Translations under genes and position numbers: made by a program
Shown: positions 55,161-63,881 of the stretch, piece after piece
Numbering within the stretch: the first letter of the stretch is position 1
Layout of the letters: every line of letters starts with the position of its first letter
The notes under the pieces: generated by a model
Database searches by the model: none
What the model was told of the DNA's origin: nothing
What the model saw: the letters and a program-made list of their open reading frames with translations, nothing else
NCBI GenBank assembly: GCA_016786765.1
Contig: JAEUUZ010000060.1
Span: forward strand, 104,357-168,356
Direction of reading: 5' to 3'
Length of the DNA: 64,000 bases
Source: Chitinophagales bacterium
Lineage (GTDB): Bacteria > Bacteroidota > Bacteroidia > Chitinophagales > LD1

Positions 55161-56348
55161 ATGGCTAAAGAAAAATTCGTTAAAGACAAGCCGCACGTAA
55201 ACATCGGTACTATCGGTCACGTTGACCACGGTAAAACTACCTTGACTGCTGCTATTACAACCGTATTGGCAAAGAAAGGTCTTGCTGAATTACGTGATTA
55301 TTCTTCAATTGATAATGCCCCGGAAGAAAAAGAACGTGGTATCACTATCAATACAGCGCACGTAGAATATGCTACTGCAACTCGTCACTATGCACACGTT
55401 GACTGTCCAGGTCACGCGGATTATATCAAAAACATGGTTACAGGTGCCGCTCAAATGGACGGTGCAATCCTTGTTGTTGCTGCAACTGATGGTCCTATGC
55501 CTCAAACGCGCGAGCACATTCTTTTGGCTCGTCAGGTAGGTGTACCTCAAGTAGTAGTTTTCATGAACAAAGTGGATTTAGTAGATGATCCTGAATTCTT
55601 GGAATTAGGTGAAATGGAAATCCGTGATTTGTTGTCTTTCTACAAATATGATGGCGCTAACGTACCAGTTATCCAAGGTTCTGCTTTGGGTGCTTTGAAC
55701 GGAGAAGCTAAATGGGTAGAAAAAATCGATCAATTGATGGATGCAGTGGATTCTTATATCCCGGTTCCTCCACGTGCTGTTGATCAACCATTCCTTATGC
55801 CAGTAGAGGACGTATTCTCTATCACTGGTCGTGGTACAGTTGCTACAGGTCGTATCGAAAGAGGTCGTGCATTAACTGGAGAGTCTGTAGAAATTATCGG
55901 TCTTTCTTTCGAGAAAATGACTTCTACTATCACTGGTGTTGAGATGTTCCGTAAAATTTTGGACGAAGGTGAGGCTGGAGACAACGTAGGTTTGTTGTTG
56001 AGAGGTATCGATAAAGAACAAATCAAGAGAGGTATGGTAATCTGTAAACCAGGTTCTGTAACTCCACACACTGAATTCAAATGTGAGGTGTATATCTTGA
56101 GCAAAGACGAAGGTGGACGTCATACTCCATTCTTCCAAAAGTATCGTCCTCAGTTCTACTTCAGAACTACTGACGTAACAGGTGAGATTACTTTACCAGA
56201 AGGAACAGAAATGTGTATGCCTGGTGATAACATCACTTTGACAGTACAATTGATTTACCCAATCGCTCTAGAGAAAGGTCTTCGTTTCGCTATCCGTGAG
56301 GGTGGTAGAACAGTAGGAGCTGGTCAGGTAACTGAAATCTTGAAATAA
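55161..56348 (+). CDS. tuf: Elongation factor Tu
   Basis: A 395-residue translation GTPase that brings aminoacyl-tRNA to the ribosome. G1 [11 protein letters not shown]3 DCPGHADY and G4 NKVD are intact, and domains 2 and 3 are complete (ending AGQVTEILK). The codon use is less AT-biased than in neighbours, as expected for a highly expressed gene. Last gene of the unit tRNA-Thr(TGT)-Tyr-Gly-Thr(GGT)-tuf. A strong terminator follows; the secE/nusG/rpl genes that often come next are absent. Confidence 0.99.
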   Translation: MAKEKFVKDKPHVNIGTIGHVDHGKTTLTAAITTVLAKKGLAELRDYSSIDNAPEEKERGITINTAHVEYATATRHYAHVDCPGHADYIKNMVTGAAQMDGAILVVAATDGPMPQTREHILLARQVGVPQVVVFMNKVDLVDDPEFLELGEMEIRDLLSFYKYDGANVPVIQGSALGALNGEAKWVEKIDQLMDAVDSYIPVPPRAVDQPFLMPVEDVFSITGRGTVATGRIERGRALTGESVEIIGLSFEKMTSTITGVEMFRKILDEGEAGDNVGLLLRGIDKEQIKRGMVICKPGSVTPHTEFKCEVYILSKDEGGRHTPFFQKYRPQFYFRTTDVTGEITLPEGTEMCMPGDNITLTVQLIYPIALEKGLRFAIREGGRTVGAGQVTEILK

Positions 56349-56368
56349 TCTATCAAGTTTTATAATGA

Positions 56369-56397
56369 AAAAGGAAGTCTTCGGACTTCCTTTTTTA
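56369..56397. terminator. Intrinsic terminator after tuf
   Basis: AAAAAGGAAGTC-TTCG-GACTTCCTTTTTT: a GC-containing stem with a stable UUCG tetraloop and T run. Between tuf and the convergent SDR gene at 56423, so it can serve both. Confidence 0.92.
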
Positions 56398-56422
56398 GTT
56401 TATAAAATCAGCATAAACTCTT

Positions 56423-57235
56423 CTATCCTAATGCCTTATTCCCTTTCTGAAGGATAGTAGAATGTCTATTAATCATTTCAATTACGAAAGAAGGAATCCA
56501 GGGAAGCGAAATAACAGTTAACTTATTGAGCCAACCCGGAATACATTCGGCTTTGTTTTTTAATAAGGCATCAACAGCATTGTTCGCTACTACATCGGCA
56601 GTTTGCATCACTCCCAATTGTTTGGCTAATGTTAAGTTAACTCGATTCGGATCGTATAATCCGGTTTCAGTGGCACCGGGAATCAAGCAAGTTACATTCA
56701 CATTATATAGTTTCATTTCGCTACGTAATGCACGACTGAAATAGCGCATATAAGTCTTAGATGGCCCATAGAGCGAAATACCGGGATAAGGCATTACTGC
56801 CGAAATGGAAGAAACATTCAAGATATGTCCCTTTCGATTTGCTTTCATTTTTTCTCCGAACAATTTACACATAGCAGTTGGCGTTTGAATATGCAATTGA
56901 AGAATGGCTTCCAACTTTACAAGTGGAGTTTCCACCACTTCTGAAAAAACGAGCATGCCCGCATTGTTCACCAAAATTTCAATGTCCGGAGCATGTGTTT
57001 GTGCAAATTCAAATATACGTAAAGCTGAATCTTTAGCCGTCATATCGATGTTGAAGGTATTGCATATAATCCCATTCTTGCTCTCGAGTATAGATTTACA
57101 TTCCTCAAGCGCATTCGCTTGATTACTCACTAGCAGTAGATTATAATTTCGCGCAGCAAATGCATGTGCTAAAGCCAATCCTATACCTGAAGATCCACCG
57201 GTAATCAGTACAAATGGTTTTAAAACGTCCTTCAT
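56423..57235 (-). CDS. Short-chain dehydrogenase/reductase
   Basis: A 270-residue classical SDR. ATG at 57235 (MKDVLKPFVLITGGSSGIG) overlaps the upstream stop as ATGA; an ATG 24 bp earlier is less likely. Cofactor motif TGGSSGIG, NNAG, catalytic Ser in NVSSISAV and Y-x3-K in SLYGPSKTYMRY are all present. A C-terminal hydrophobic stretch (LTVISLPWIPSFVIEMI) suggests membrane contact, like the DltE/YqjQ-style acyl-lipid reductases. Translationally coupled with the OYE gene, so both may act on the same lipid or ketone substrate. Confidence 0.9.
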   Translation of the reverse strand: MKDVLKPFVLITGGSSGIGLALAHAFAARNYNLLLVSNQANALEECKSILESKNGIICNTFNIDMTAKDSALRIFEFAQTHAPDIEILVNNAGMLVFSEVVETPLVKLEAILQLHIQTPTAMCKLFGEKMKANRKGHILNVSSISAVMPYPGISLYGPSKTYMRYFSRALRSEMKLYNVNVTCLIPGATETGLYDPNRVNLTLAKQLGVMQTADVVANNAVDALLKNKAECIPGWLNKLTVISLPWIPSFVIEMINRHSTILQKGNKALG

Positions 57236-58398
57236 TTTCCGGTTGTGTTTTGAATGCAAGAAAATGCCCCGTTATACATCACCGCAATGCAATAATTGCA
57301 TGTATCGCAACTCGATTGTTTCAATTTTTCTTCCAACAGTTGATTGATAAAATCCGGATTTCGAATCAAGGCCCGAGCAATGGCCACACCCTCAAAACCT
57401 TCGTTCAACACTTCATCGATATTAGCTTTTGAAAGAATGCCACCCACATAAATCAATGGTATTTTCAATGCTTTCCGGAAGCGTTTTGCATCATTTAAAA
57501 AGTAATTTTCTTTAAATGGAACATCAGGCACTAACAACTTTCCAAACAGGCGCACCAATAAGCTCATCACCGGATTATCCATATGTGCCGCTAATGTGCC
57601 TATGGGCATTGCTCCTCGCATTACATACATAGGAGCCTTACTCACAAAGCCCCCACTCAACACTAAGCCATGAACGCCCATGTTCTCCAACGTTTTTGCT
57701 ACTTCCAATAGCTCATCAATATCCATCCCTGCTGCGAAACCATCGCGCATATTCATTTTCACGAGCACCGCAGTTTTCGTTCCTGCTGCTTTCAACACTT
57801 CTTCCATTACCATTTGCATGAAATGCATGCGGTTGGTTAATGAACCGCCAAATTCATCTTTGCGTTTATTGGTGGCTGGCGATAAAAACTGACTGATTAA
57901 ATAACCATGTCCGGCATGGACTTCCACCGCGTCAAAACCTGCTTCCTGTGCTATTCTTACTGCATCACCGAACGATTTCGCCATATCCACAATATCTTGT
58001 TTCGTCATAGCCCTTGGAAATGATGGTGCATACATATTTAACCGGGCCGATGGAGCTATAGGTCTTTCTCCTATTACTTCATGCTTTGCCATATTGCCGC
58101 AATGCCCAATTTGTATGGAGGCTTTGGCATTGTGGCTATGTACTGCATCCGTCAACTTACGGAGTTCCGGAACAATCTCTTCCCTTAGCCATAATTGATG
58201 CGGAAACGATAAGCCACTTTTGGTTACAGCAGCATAAGCAACTGTCGTCATCCCAACACCACCGGCTGCTACTGCTTCGTGGTATTGAATAAGCTGATCA
58301 GATACATTATGGTTAAAGCACATGCCTTCAAATGCCGCTGCACGAATGGAACGGTTGCGTAAGGTTATGGGGCCGAATGGAATGGGAGTGAAGAGCAT
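57232..58398 (-). CDS. Old yellow enzyme-type NADH:flavin oxidoreductase
   Basis: A 388-residue FMN-dependent TIM-barrel oxidoreductase. FGPITLRNRSIRAAAFEGM near the start, QIGHCGNMAKHEV, the catalytic-loop GFDAVEVHAGHGYLISQFLSPATNKR and GFEGVAIARALIRNPDF are typical. A Cys cluster near the C-terminus (CDTCNYCIAV and SC) hints at a 4Fe-4S-like site of the 2,4-dienoyl-CoA reductase type, but the rest of that protein's length is missing. ATGA overlap with the SDR gene. Confidence 0.9.
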   Translation of the reverse strand: MLFTPIPFGPITLRNRSIRAAAFEGMCFNHNVSDQLIQYHEAVAAGGVGMTTVAYAAVTKSGLSFPHQLWLREEIVPELRKLTDAVHSHNAKASIQIGHCGNMAKHEVIGERPIAPSARLNMYAPSFPRAMTKQDIVDMAKSFGDAVRIAQEAGFDAVEVHAGHGYLISQFLSPATNKRKDEFGGSLTNRMHFMQMVMEEVLKAAGTKTAVLVKMNMRDGFAAGMDIDELLEVAKTLENMGVHGLVLSGGFVSKAPMYVMRGAMPIGTLAAHMDNPVMSLLVRLFGKLLVPDVPFKENYFLNDAKRFRKALKIPLIYVGGILSKANIDEVLNEGFEGVAIARALIRNPDFINQLLEEKLKQSSCDTCNYCIAVMYNGAFSCIQNTTGK

Positions 58399-58454
58399 AA
58401 AATTGGATTAGAACGACAAGTTAGTATTCACTCCAATAATAAACAACTACAATA

Positions 58455-60038
58455 TCAATTTGAGAAAATATTAAATGACTTCTCTAACGGATTTTGTGCC
58501 AACACCAATTCCTTAAACTCTTCCTTATTCAATGTTCCAATAGCAGAAAAAAGATTCTCACTTCGCTCCATTAATGTTCCATTCGGAAAAAATTGCTGGT
58601 GCACACTTTCTATTTGCTGTAAAGCAGTATCTTGATTACGTTTTTCAGCTTTCAATAATTTGCCGGCAACCGTATCCAATCCATTTAAACTGCGCTGTAA
58701 TTCCCCTTTAATACTACCTTCTAGGCTTTTGTCAACAGCTATGGCTTTTTGCAATAAATCGTTGAATATTTGTTCAAGTGATACTTTTTCTTTTTCTACA
58801 GTAACATCGTTCGTACTATTAGCAGATAACCACTGCTTGATAAAACTGTTTTTATCGCCAAAATAATCTAATGGCTTTGTATTCAGTTTTTCCATCTTGG
58901 CGAATGTTTTCGCACCGGTGAGCATACCCATACTGCGGAATAATTGCATTGGATAAGGTACTTTGTAGTAATCAAACAAAGGCTTCAACTCCAACCAATA
59001 ACTCAACTCTCCTGCACCACCAATAAAGCCTAAATTAGGTAAGATGTATTCCTGGAAAAGCGGACGGAAAAACACATTCGGACTAAAACGTTCCGGCTGT
59101 GTTGAAATCTCCTTTTCCATTTCTGCAGCATTGAAATTCGCCAATTGGTTGGCAGTAGTGAAGCCATCTCCATCACGCACAATTCTATCACGCGAACCGC
59201 GTTGAATGTAGAAAAAATTAATCGCTCTAGGTTTAGCTTGAACACTGTAATGTTGCTCCAACCATTCGAGTTGTGGTTGCAATACTTTTTCTGCACGTTG
59301 TTCAAACACTTCATCTCGAATGATGTCTGCAAACAAAGCTTTTAATCGGGTATCGTTTTGATCAATCACCACTAAACCAAACTCCTTGAATAGCTCATGC
59401 GTAATGTATTGTGTGAGTTGTCCAAAGTCGGAAGTTGATGCAATACCCTTCTCGATGATGGATACATATTCTGCGTTCAATTGGGGAGAAGCAGCTTTAA
59501 ATGCCTCTAAAGCTTGAGCTAGTCCTTCTGTTCCAAACTTACCTATTACGCCCGAGTAATCATTATTCCAATCAATTCTGACTCCTCCAACATTGGTATT
59601 ACACAACTCTTCTTTATCGTGATCTTCGCTACCCATCCAAAACACTGGCACAAAGTTGTATTGCGGGTATTTTTCTTTCAAAAGCCTTGTCGTTACAATG
59701 GTTCCGGAAATCTTAAACAGATTGAACAACGGTCCCAAAAATAAACATGGTTGATGGGCAGCAGTAATGGTAAAGGTATTGGGTTGCAACAATAAATCAA
59801 TATTGCTTTCTACTTCAGTTTGTTTTGGAAGATTTGAGTACTGACTTTTCAATACTTCCACCAAAACGTTTCGATTCGTATAAAACGCTTTTCGATTTTC
59901 AATTGCCTGCTCAAAACCATCCAACGAAAAAGAATGAGCATAGAGCTTACGAATAGCTTCATCTTCCGCTAAATAGGCTTTCATTAAAGGCGAAAGAAAA
60001 GGCAACTCCTCAATCTTCACCTCATATTTTTTTTCCAT
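58455..60038 (-). CDS. bshC: Bacillithiol biosynthesis cysteine-adding enzyme BshC
   Basis: A 527-residue BshC. ATG at 60038 (MEKKYEVKIEELPFLS) preferred over a TTG 18 bp upstream. Family marks are ITAAHQPCLFLGPLFNLFKISGTI, VPVFWMGSEDHDKEEL and the C-terminal coiled coil (about 420-490). BshC is the last step of bacillithiol synthesis (joining cysteine to GlcN-malate), so this organism probably makes bacillithiol; bshA and bshB are not in the window. It follows the AsmA-like gene by 11 bp in the same direction. Confidence 0.95.
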   Translation of the reverse strand: MEKKYEVKIEELPFLSPLMKAYLAEDEAIRKLYAHSFSLDGFEQAIENRKAFYTNRNVLVEVLKSQYSNLPKQTEVESNIDLLLQPNTFTITAAHQPCLFLGPLFNLFKISGTIVTTRLLKEKYPQYNFVPVFWMGSEDHDKEELCNTNVGGVRIDWNNDYSGVIGKFGTEGLAQALEAFKAASPQLNAEYVSIIEKGIASTSDFGQLTQYITHELFKEFGLVVIDQNDTRLKALFADIIRDEVFEQRAEKVLQPQLEWLEQHYSVQAKPRAINFFYIQRGSRDRIVRDGDGFTTANQLANFNAAEMEKEISTQPERFSPNVFFRPLFQEYILPNLGFIGGAGELSYWLELKPLFDYYKVPYPMQLFRSMGMLTGAKTFAKMEKLNTKPLDYFGDKNSFIKQWLSANSTNDVTVEKEKVSLEQIFNDLLQKAIAVDKSLEGSIKGELQRSLNGLDTVAGKLLKAEKRNQDTALQQIESVHQQFFPNGTLMERSENLFSAIGTLNKEEFKELVLAQNPLEKSFNIFSN

Positions 60039-60049
60039 CACTCTCGTTT

Positions 60050-62677
60050 TTACCAAGGTAATTTAATGCCTTTGGTTGCGTTTTTGATTTGATCGGCTGC
60101 GTTATTTTTCAGTTTCTCGGCCTCTGCTTTTGCGCGATCTTCAGCTTGTTTCTTAATTTTGTCTGCTTCTTGTTGTGCTTGTTGTTTCAACTTATCGGCC
60201 TCTTCTTTCGCTTTCTGTTCAGCCTGTTTTTTCAAATCATCTACTTTGTCTTTCACCATATCTTTCACCGAACCACCGGCTCCTCCTACTTTGTTCAACT
60301 TAACAGTTGGTTTAGTCATGGTGCCACCTACTTTCAAGAACAAGTTCAATGTCTCCGGTAATTTGAATTCTAAGCCCGGTACCTTCGGAATCATGTTGGT
60401 AAGGTAATTCGTTGCTCCCCCCAACTCCTTGCTCGGTACATCAAACCGTACATCATAATCGATGCTTTGGTCAAAGCCATTTGCGCCTTTCAAGTTAATG
60501 TTATAGCCGTTACCAAATTTCAAATCTGTAGGATCCACATTTACCTTTCCGTCTTTAAACTGAATTGCTGTCCATGCATTGTTGATGGCCATATTTTGTA
60601 ATGCAGGAATTTTAGTCACTTCTGCAATCTTAGTTAAGATAGGTAATCCTACCACTTTTGCTGTTCCTATTTGTACTTTACCATCTCCCATGAGCGTGTT
60701 ATAATCAACGCTCATATCTTCTTTCAAACTTCCTGCTCCTTTTAAGTTTGAAGAGAAATTCCCTTGCACATACTTCATCACAGGAGCTAATTTTTCAGCC
60801 ATACCCACAAACTTGTAGGTTTCTTGGAAATCGAAGTTTTTGATATCGTAGGCAAAGTTCACTTTAGGAATAGAAGAGTTGGCTGTATTATAAGTGGCGC
60901 TAATTGTTGCATTACCACCCAAAACATCAGCATACAAATTATTCATGCTAATTTGCTCGTTCTTCACTTGCACATTTCCTCTCACATTCGATAAGGTCAA
61001 TTTATCATATAACACCTTTCCAAATTTTGCGTTGGCATCAAAGTCAATATTCGCAGGTACTTGGAAATACTTTTCACTTTCTGTTTTAGTAGCAGTTGTG
61101 GTGTTCGATTCACCCGGTTTCAACCACTCGTTCAAATCTAAATTATTGGAATTCAGATTCAACTTGCCTAGCAAAGCCCCTTTGTTGAAAGCATAGGCCA
61201 TATAGTTCTCCAACGAACCATTCGCTTGGTAATCGCTCTTACCAATTTTTGCAGCCAAATTATTTAAGGTAATATTCTGCGGATTGAACGTCATCTTAAT
61301 ATCGCTCACATTCAACGGCATTGGTGTTTCTTTCGAATCATACACCATGTTCGAAACACTCAAATTACCGGCCGCTCTCACCGCATTGTAATTCTTTTTA
61401 TCGAGGTCGCTCTTTCGACCTTTAAACGTTAAATCGGCCACCAATAATCCCGTTAAGGTTTTCAAATCCTTCATTGGGTAAAGTTTCGGCACATTTGCTA
61501 AATTCAATCGGCCTTTCAAATTCATGTCAATATTCGGGTCAGAGATAGGAGTGCTTACAAAAATTCTTGCATCAATAGGGTCGGTACCAATATCGGCATG
61601 CAGTTTCTGAATGTTCACCAAAGTCTTGTCTAAAGGCCCTTGTTCTTTAGCGATTTTTGCATCAATATTAATGTTGTTCACCGCAGTTGGCAACGAAGGA
61701 TACTGGAACATGGCATTGCTCACATTCAAATTCAAACCAAATCCAGGGTAAGCAAACTCGCTGTACAAGCCTTTTACAAAACCATCTAATTTCAAATTGC
61801 CCGATGTTTTAATATCGGCAAAATCTTTCGAGTATATAGCCGGAATCAACGATAGAATACTTTTGAAGGTAGTCGCTTTCGATTTAAACTTCACATCCAA
61901 GTCGTAGTTGTCTTTGTTCAATTTCACGAAACCATCGAACAACAAGCCCAAGTCGTTCACATTAATTTCGTTATTAGCGAAAGTGTATTTACTGTTCTTC
62001 TGATCAATGTTAATGGTATTATCCGCCTTTATTTTAGCGGCACTCAAGTAGGCTACCGCACCGCTTCTATAAGTTAACGAAGCAATCTCTGTTTTCGTAA
62101 TAAAGTCGTATACATCGGTGGTTACATCGCCACTACCACTAAAATCAAGGTCTTGCACCGAGGCATAGGTTTTTCCTTTTAAATCTTCGTACACAATATC
62201 GCCTTTTTCAATGGCGTATTTATTGATTTGAAACGCGAAATTGCTGCTCTCGCTCGAAGTTGTTGTTTTATCGGTGCTCGGCTTTGCAATGTCCCAGTTG
62301 GCTTTACCATCTTTCGTCACTAAGGCATGAATCTTAGGTTCGGTCAAAATCACCTGCAAAATTTTGTATTTCTCTTTGTTAATCACCGTCATAATATCAA
62401 GAGTAAAACGGAAGTTCTTAATATACGCCAAGGTATCTCCTTTAAACTCGCCAATACCCGCCACCGAAACATCATCAATTGAGAAACTGAAGTTAGGGAA
62501 GGAGCGGAGCAGCGATAGGTCAAAACTGCCGTAATCTACTTTGGCATTCAAGTTCTTATTGATTTCCTCTTTCAAAGCAGCATTAATTTCGTCTTTAAAC
62601 AAAAACGGAACAGCCACAATGGCGCCAATCAATAACACAAAGAGCAGTAACACGCCCAGCAAGACTTTTTTCAGCAT
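60050..62677 (-). CDS. AsmA-like protein with Lys/Ala/Gln-rich C-terminal helix
   Basis: An 875-residue protein from the ATG at 62677 (MLKKVLLGVLLLFVLLIG); the earlier start at 62704 is a TTG. One membrane helix, then the AsmA-type opening VDYGSFDLSLLRSFPNFSFSIDDVSV and a long beta-rich repeat region, similar to the 49819 protein. It differs by a C-terminal stretch of about 75 residues (after KLNKVGGAGGSVKDM) that is almost all Lys/Ala/Glu/Gln/Asp with few hydrophobics, probably a long single helix. Likely spans the periplasm and helps lipid or outer-membrane traffic. Confidence 0.85.
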   Translation of the reverse strand: MLKKVLLGVLLLFVLLIGAIVAVPFLFKDEINAALKEEINKNLNAKVDYGSFDLSLLRSFPNFSFSIDDVSVAGIGEFKGDTLAYIKNFRFTLDIMTVINKEKYKILQVILTEPKIHALVTKDGKANWDIAKPSTDKTTTSSESSNFAFQINKYAIEKGDIVYEDLKGKTYASVQDLDFSGSGDVTTDVYDFITKTEIASLTYRSGAVAYLSAAKIKADNTINIDQKNSKYTFANNEINVNDLGLLFDGFVKLNKDNYDLDVKFKSKATTFKSILSLIPAIYSKDFADIKTSGNLKLDGFVKGLYSEFAYPGFGLNLNVSNAMFQYPSLPTAVNNINIDAKIAKEQGPLDKTLVNIQKLHADIGTDPIDARIFVSTPISDPNIDMNLKGRLNLANVPKLYPMKDLKTLTGLLVADLTFKGRKSDLDKKNYNAVRAAGNLSVSNMVYDSKETPMPLNVSDIKMTFNPQNITLNNLAAKIGKSDYQANGSLENYMAYAFNKGALLGKLNLNSNNLDLNEWLKPGESNTTTATKTESEKYFQVPANIDFDANAKFGKVLYDKLTLSNVRGNVQVKNEQISMNNLYADVLGGNATISATYNTANSSIPKVNFAYDIKNFDFQETYKFVGMAEKLAPVMKYVQGNFSSNLKGAGSLKEDMSVDYNTLMGDGKVQIGTAKVVGLPILTKIAEVTKIPALQNMAINNAWTAIQFKDGKVNVDPTDLKFGNGYNINLKGANGFDQSIDYDVRFDVPSKELGGATNYLTNMIPKVPGLEFKLPETLNLFLKVGGTMTKPTVKLNKVGGAGGSVKDMVKDKVDDLKKQAEQKAKEEADKLKQQAQQEADKIKKQAEDRAKAEAEKLKNNAADQIKNATKGIKLPW

Positions 62678-62821
62678 AACAGTTTTTTTAGCAGTACCTT
62701 CCAAAATTATGCCTATTCTTCAATAAATTACGAATTGAATCCACATTTATAGGAATTTGTGGAAAAGAACTCCTTCACCATTTTTAAAATAGGAGTTAAG
62801 TATTTTGGTAATTGAATCTTT

Positions 62822-62902
62822 GGGCGTGTTTCCGGCTGTTCGTTCCAATCTTTTCCCGCTAAGAAGCGGGTCAAAGGATTTCCACTGCCATCCGGCACGC
62901 GG
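62822..62902. repeat. Nested palindromic element (REP/MITE-like)
   Basis: A long imperfect hairpin. The outer arms are GCGTG (62824-62828) and CACGC (62896-62900), then CCGG/CCGG (62832-62835 and 62892-62895), an unpaired stretch, an 8-bp AATCTTTT/AAAGGATT arm (one T-G pair; 62847-62854 and 62873-62880), and a tight inner hairpin CCCGCT-AAGA-AGCGGG at 62855-62870. It is more GC-rich than its surroundings. Layout resembles repetitive palindromes spread by RAYT-type transposases in other bacteria; no such transposase is in the window. Confidence 0.6.
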
Positions 62903-62941
62903 CATTGAGGTTTAAAGGAAACATTGTGGATGGTTGGCATC

Positions 62942-63014
62942 CCTTCCGACCATGAAGAAACGAATTAAGCTGGTTGCTGCTTAGGCGGCCAATAGCAGCG
63001 GAGGGAACGGAAGG
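62942..63014. repeat. Second structured palindromic segment
   Basis: CCTTCCG (62942-62948) pairs with CGGAAGG (63008-63014), enclosing an inner hairpin GCTGCT (62976-62981) and AGCAGC (62994-62999) with a 12-nt loop. It sits 40 bp from the first palindromic element, in the same 374-bp gap (62678-63051) that has no convincing gene. Could be a second copy of a mobile repeat or a structured RNA. Confidence 0.4.
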
Positions 63015-63051
63015 AGAAAAAATCACCATAAATTCGTAAAATTGATTCACT

Positions 63052-63849
63052 ATGGAAATGATTTATGCTTTACCGGCTTTCGGACTGTTACTGCTTTTTG
63101 AGTGTCTATACGGTTATTTAAAAAAGCGAAATACGTATCACGATGTAAAAGATACGGTTGCAAGTCTTAGCTTAGGTATCACACAGGTTATAGTATCCAT
63201 CATCCTTGCATCAACTTTGTTGGCAATAGATAATCTATTTTACAAACACAGACTGTTTGACTTTGGCAACGCATGGTATGAACTGGTTGTACTCTTTTTA
63301 CTCATGGACTTTTCCTTTTATTGGTGGCATCGCGCTTCACACCGTATTCGTTTTTTCTGGGCGAATCATGTTAATCATCACTCCAGTAAAGAGTATAATT
63401 TTTCCACAGCCCTTAGACAACCGGTGTTCTCACCCATTTTACGACCGCTTTTTTACTTTTATATTCCTTGGCTCGGCTTTAACCCTAAATCCTTAATTAT
63501 TATGGGTTCTGTAAGTTTAGTTTGGGGTGTTTGGTCTCACACTAAACATATAGGCAAACTTGGATTTTTAGAGTATTTCTTTGTTACTCCTTCAGCACAT
63601 CGTGTTCATCACGGGAAAAACCCGGAGTATATTGATAAAAACTATGGAGGGGTTTTTATTTTTTGGGACATTTTGTTCGGCACTTATGAAAAGGAGGTGA
63701 ATCCGGTAGAATATGGTCTTACTAAAGACATAAAAACCTATAACTTCTTCACCATTATATTTCATGAATGGCAAGCTTGGTATAAAGATGTTGTTCATTC
63801 CAAATCGCTCCGTGAAGCATTTAACTATACGTTTCATCCACCTCAATAA
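63052..63849 (+). CDS. Sterol desaturase family protein, short form
   Basis: A 265-residue member of the same group as the 32328 and 47886 genes, but without their C-terminal four-helix region. Boxes FSFYWWHRASHRIRFFW, ANHVNHHSSKEYNFSTALRQ and VTPSAHRVHHGKNPEYIDKN, then WDILFGTYE. The third box reads SAHRVHH where the paralogues have SHHRVHH, so one histidine is replaced by alanine. ATG at 63052. Iron-dependent lipid hydroxylase activity is inferred; whether the changed box matters is unknown. Confidence 0.88.
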   Translation: MEMIYALPAFGLLLLFECLYGYLKKRNTYHDVKDTVASLSLGITQVIVSIILASTLLAIDNLFYKHRLFDFGNAWYELVVLFLLMDFSFYWWHRASHRIRFFWANHVNHHSSKEYNFSTALRQPVFSPILRPLFYFYIPWLGFNPKSLIIMGSVSLVWGVWSHTKHIGKLGFLEYFFVTPSAHRVHHGKNPEYIDKNYGGVFIFWDILFGTYEKEVNPVEYGLTKDIKTYNFFTIIFHEWQAWYKDVVHSKSLREAFNYTFHPPQ

Positions 63850-63881
63850 CCTCATGAGAACACCCCAACTGTTCGGAAGAC

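Noticed and set aside
62728..62940. 70-codon minus-strand open frame across the palindromic element
   Set aside because: It runs through a nested hairpin (62822-62902), has no recognisable domain, and is more likely a by-product of the GC-richer repeat than a gene; RNA-seq could overturn this.
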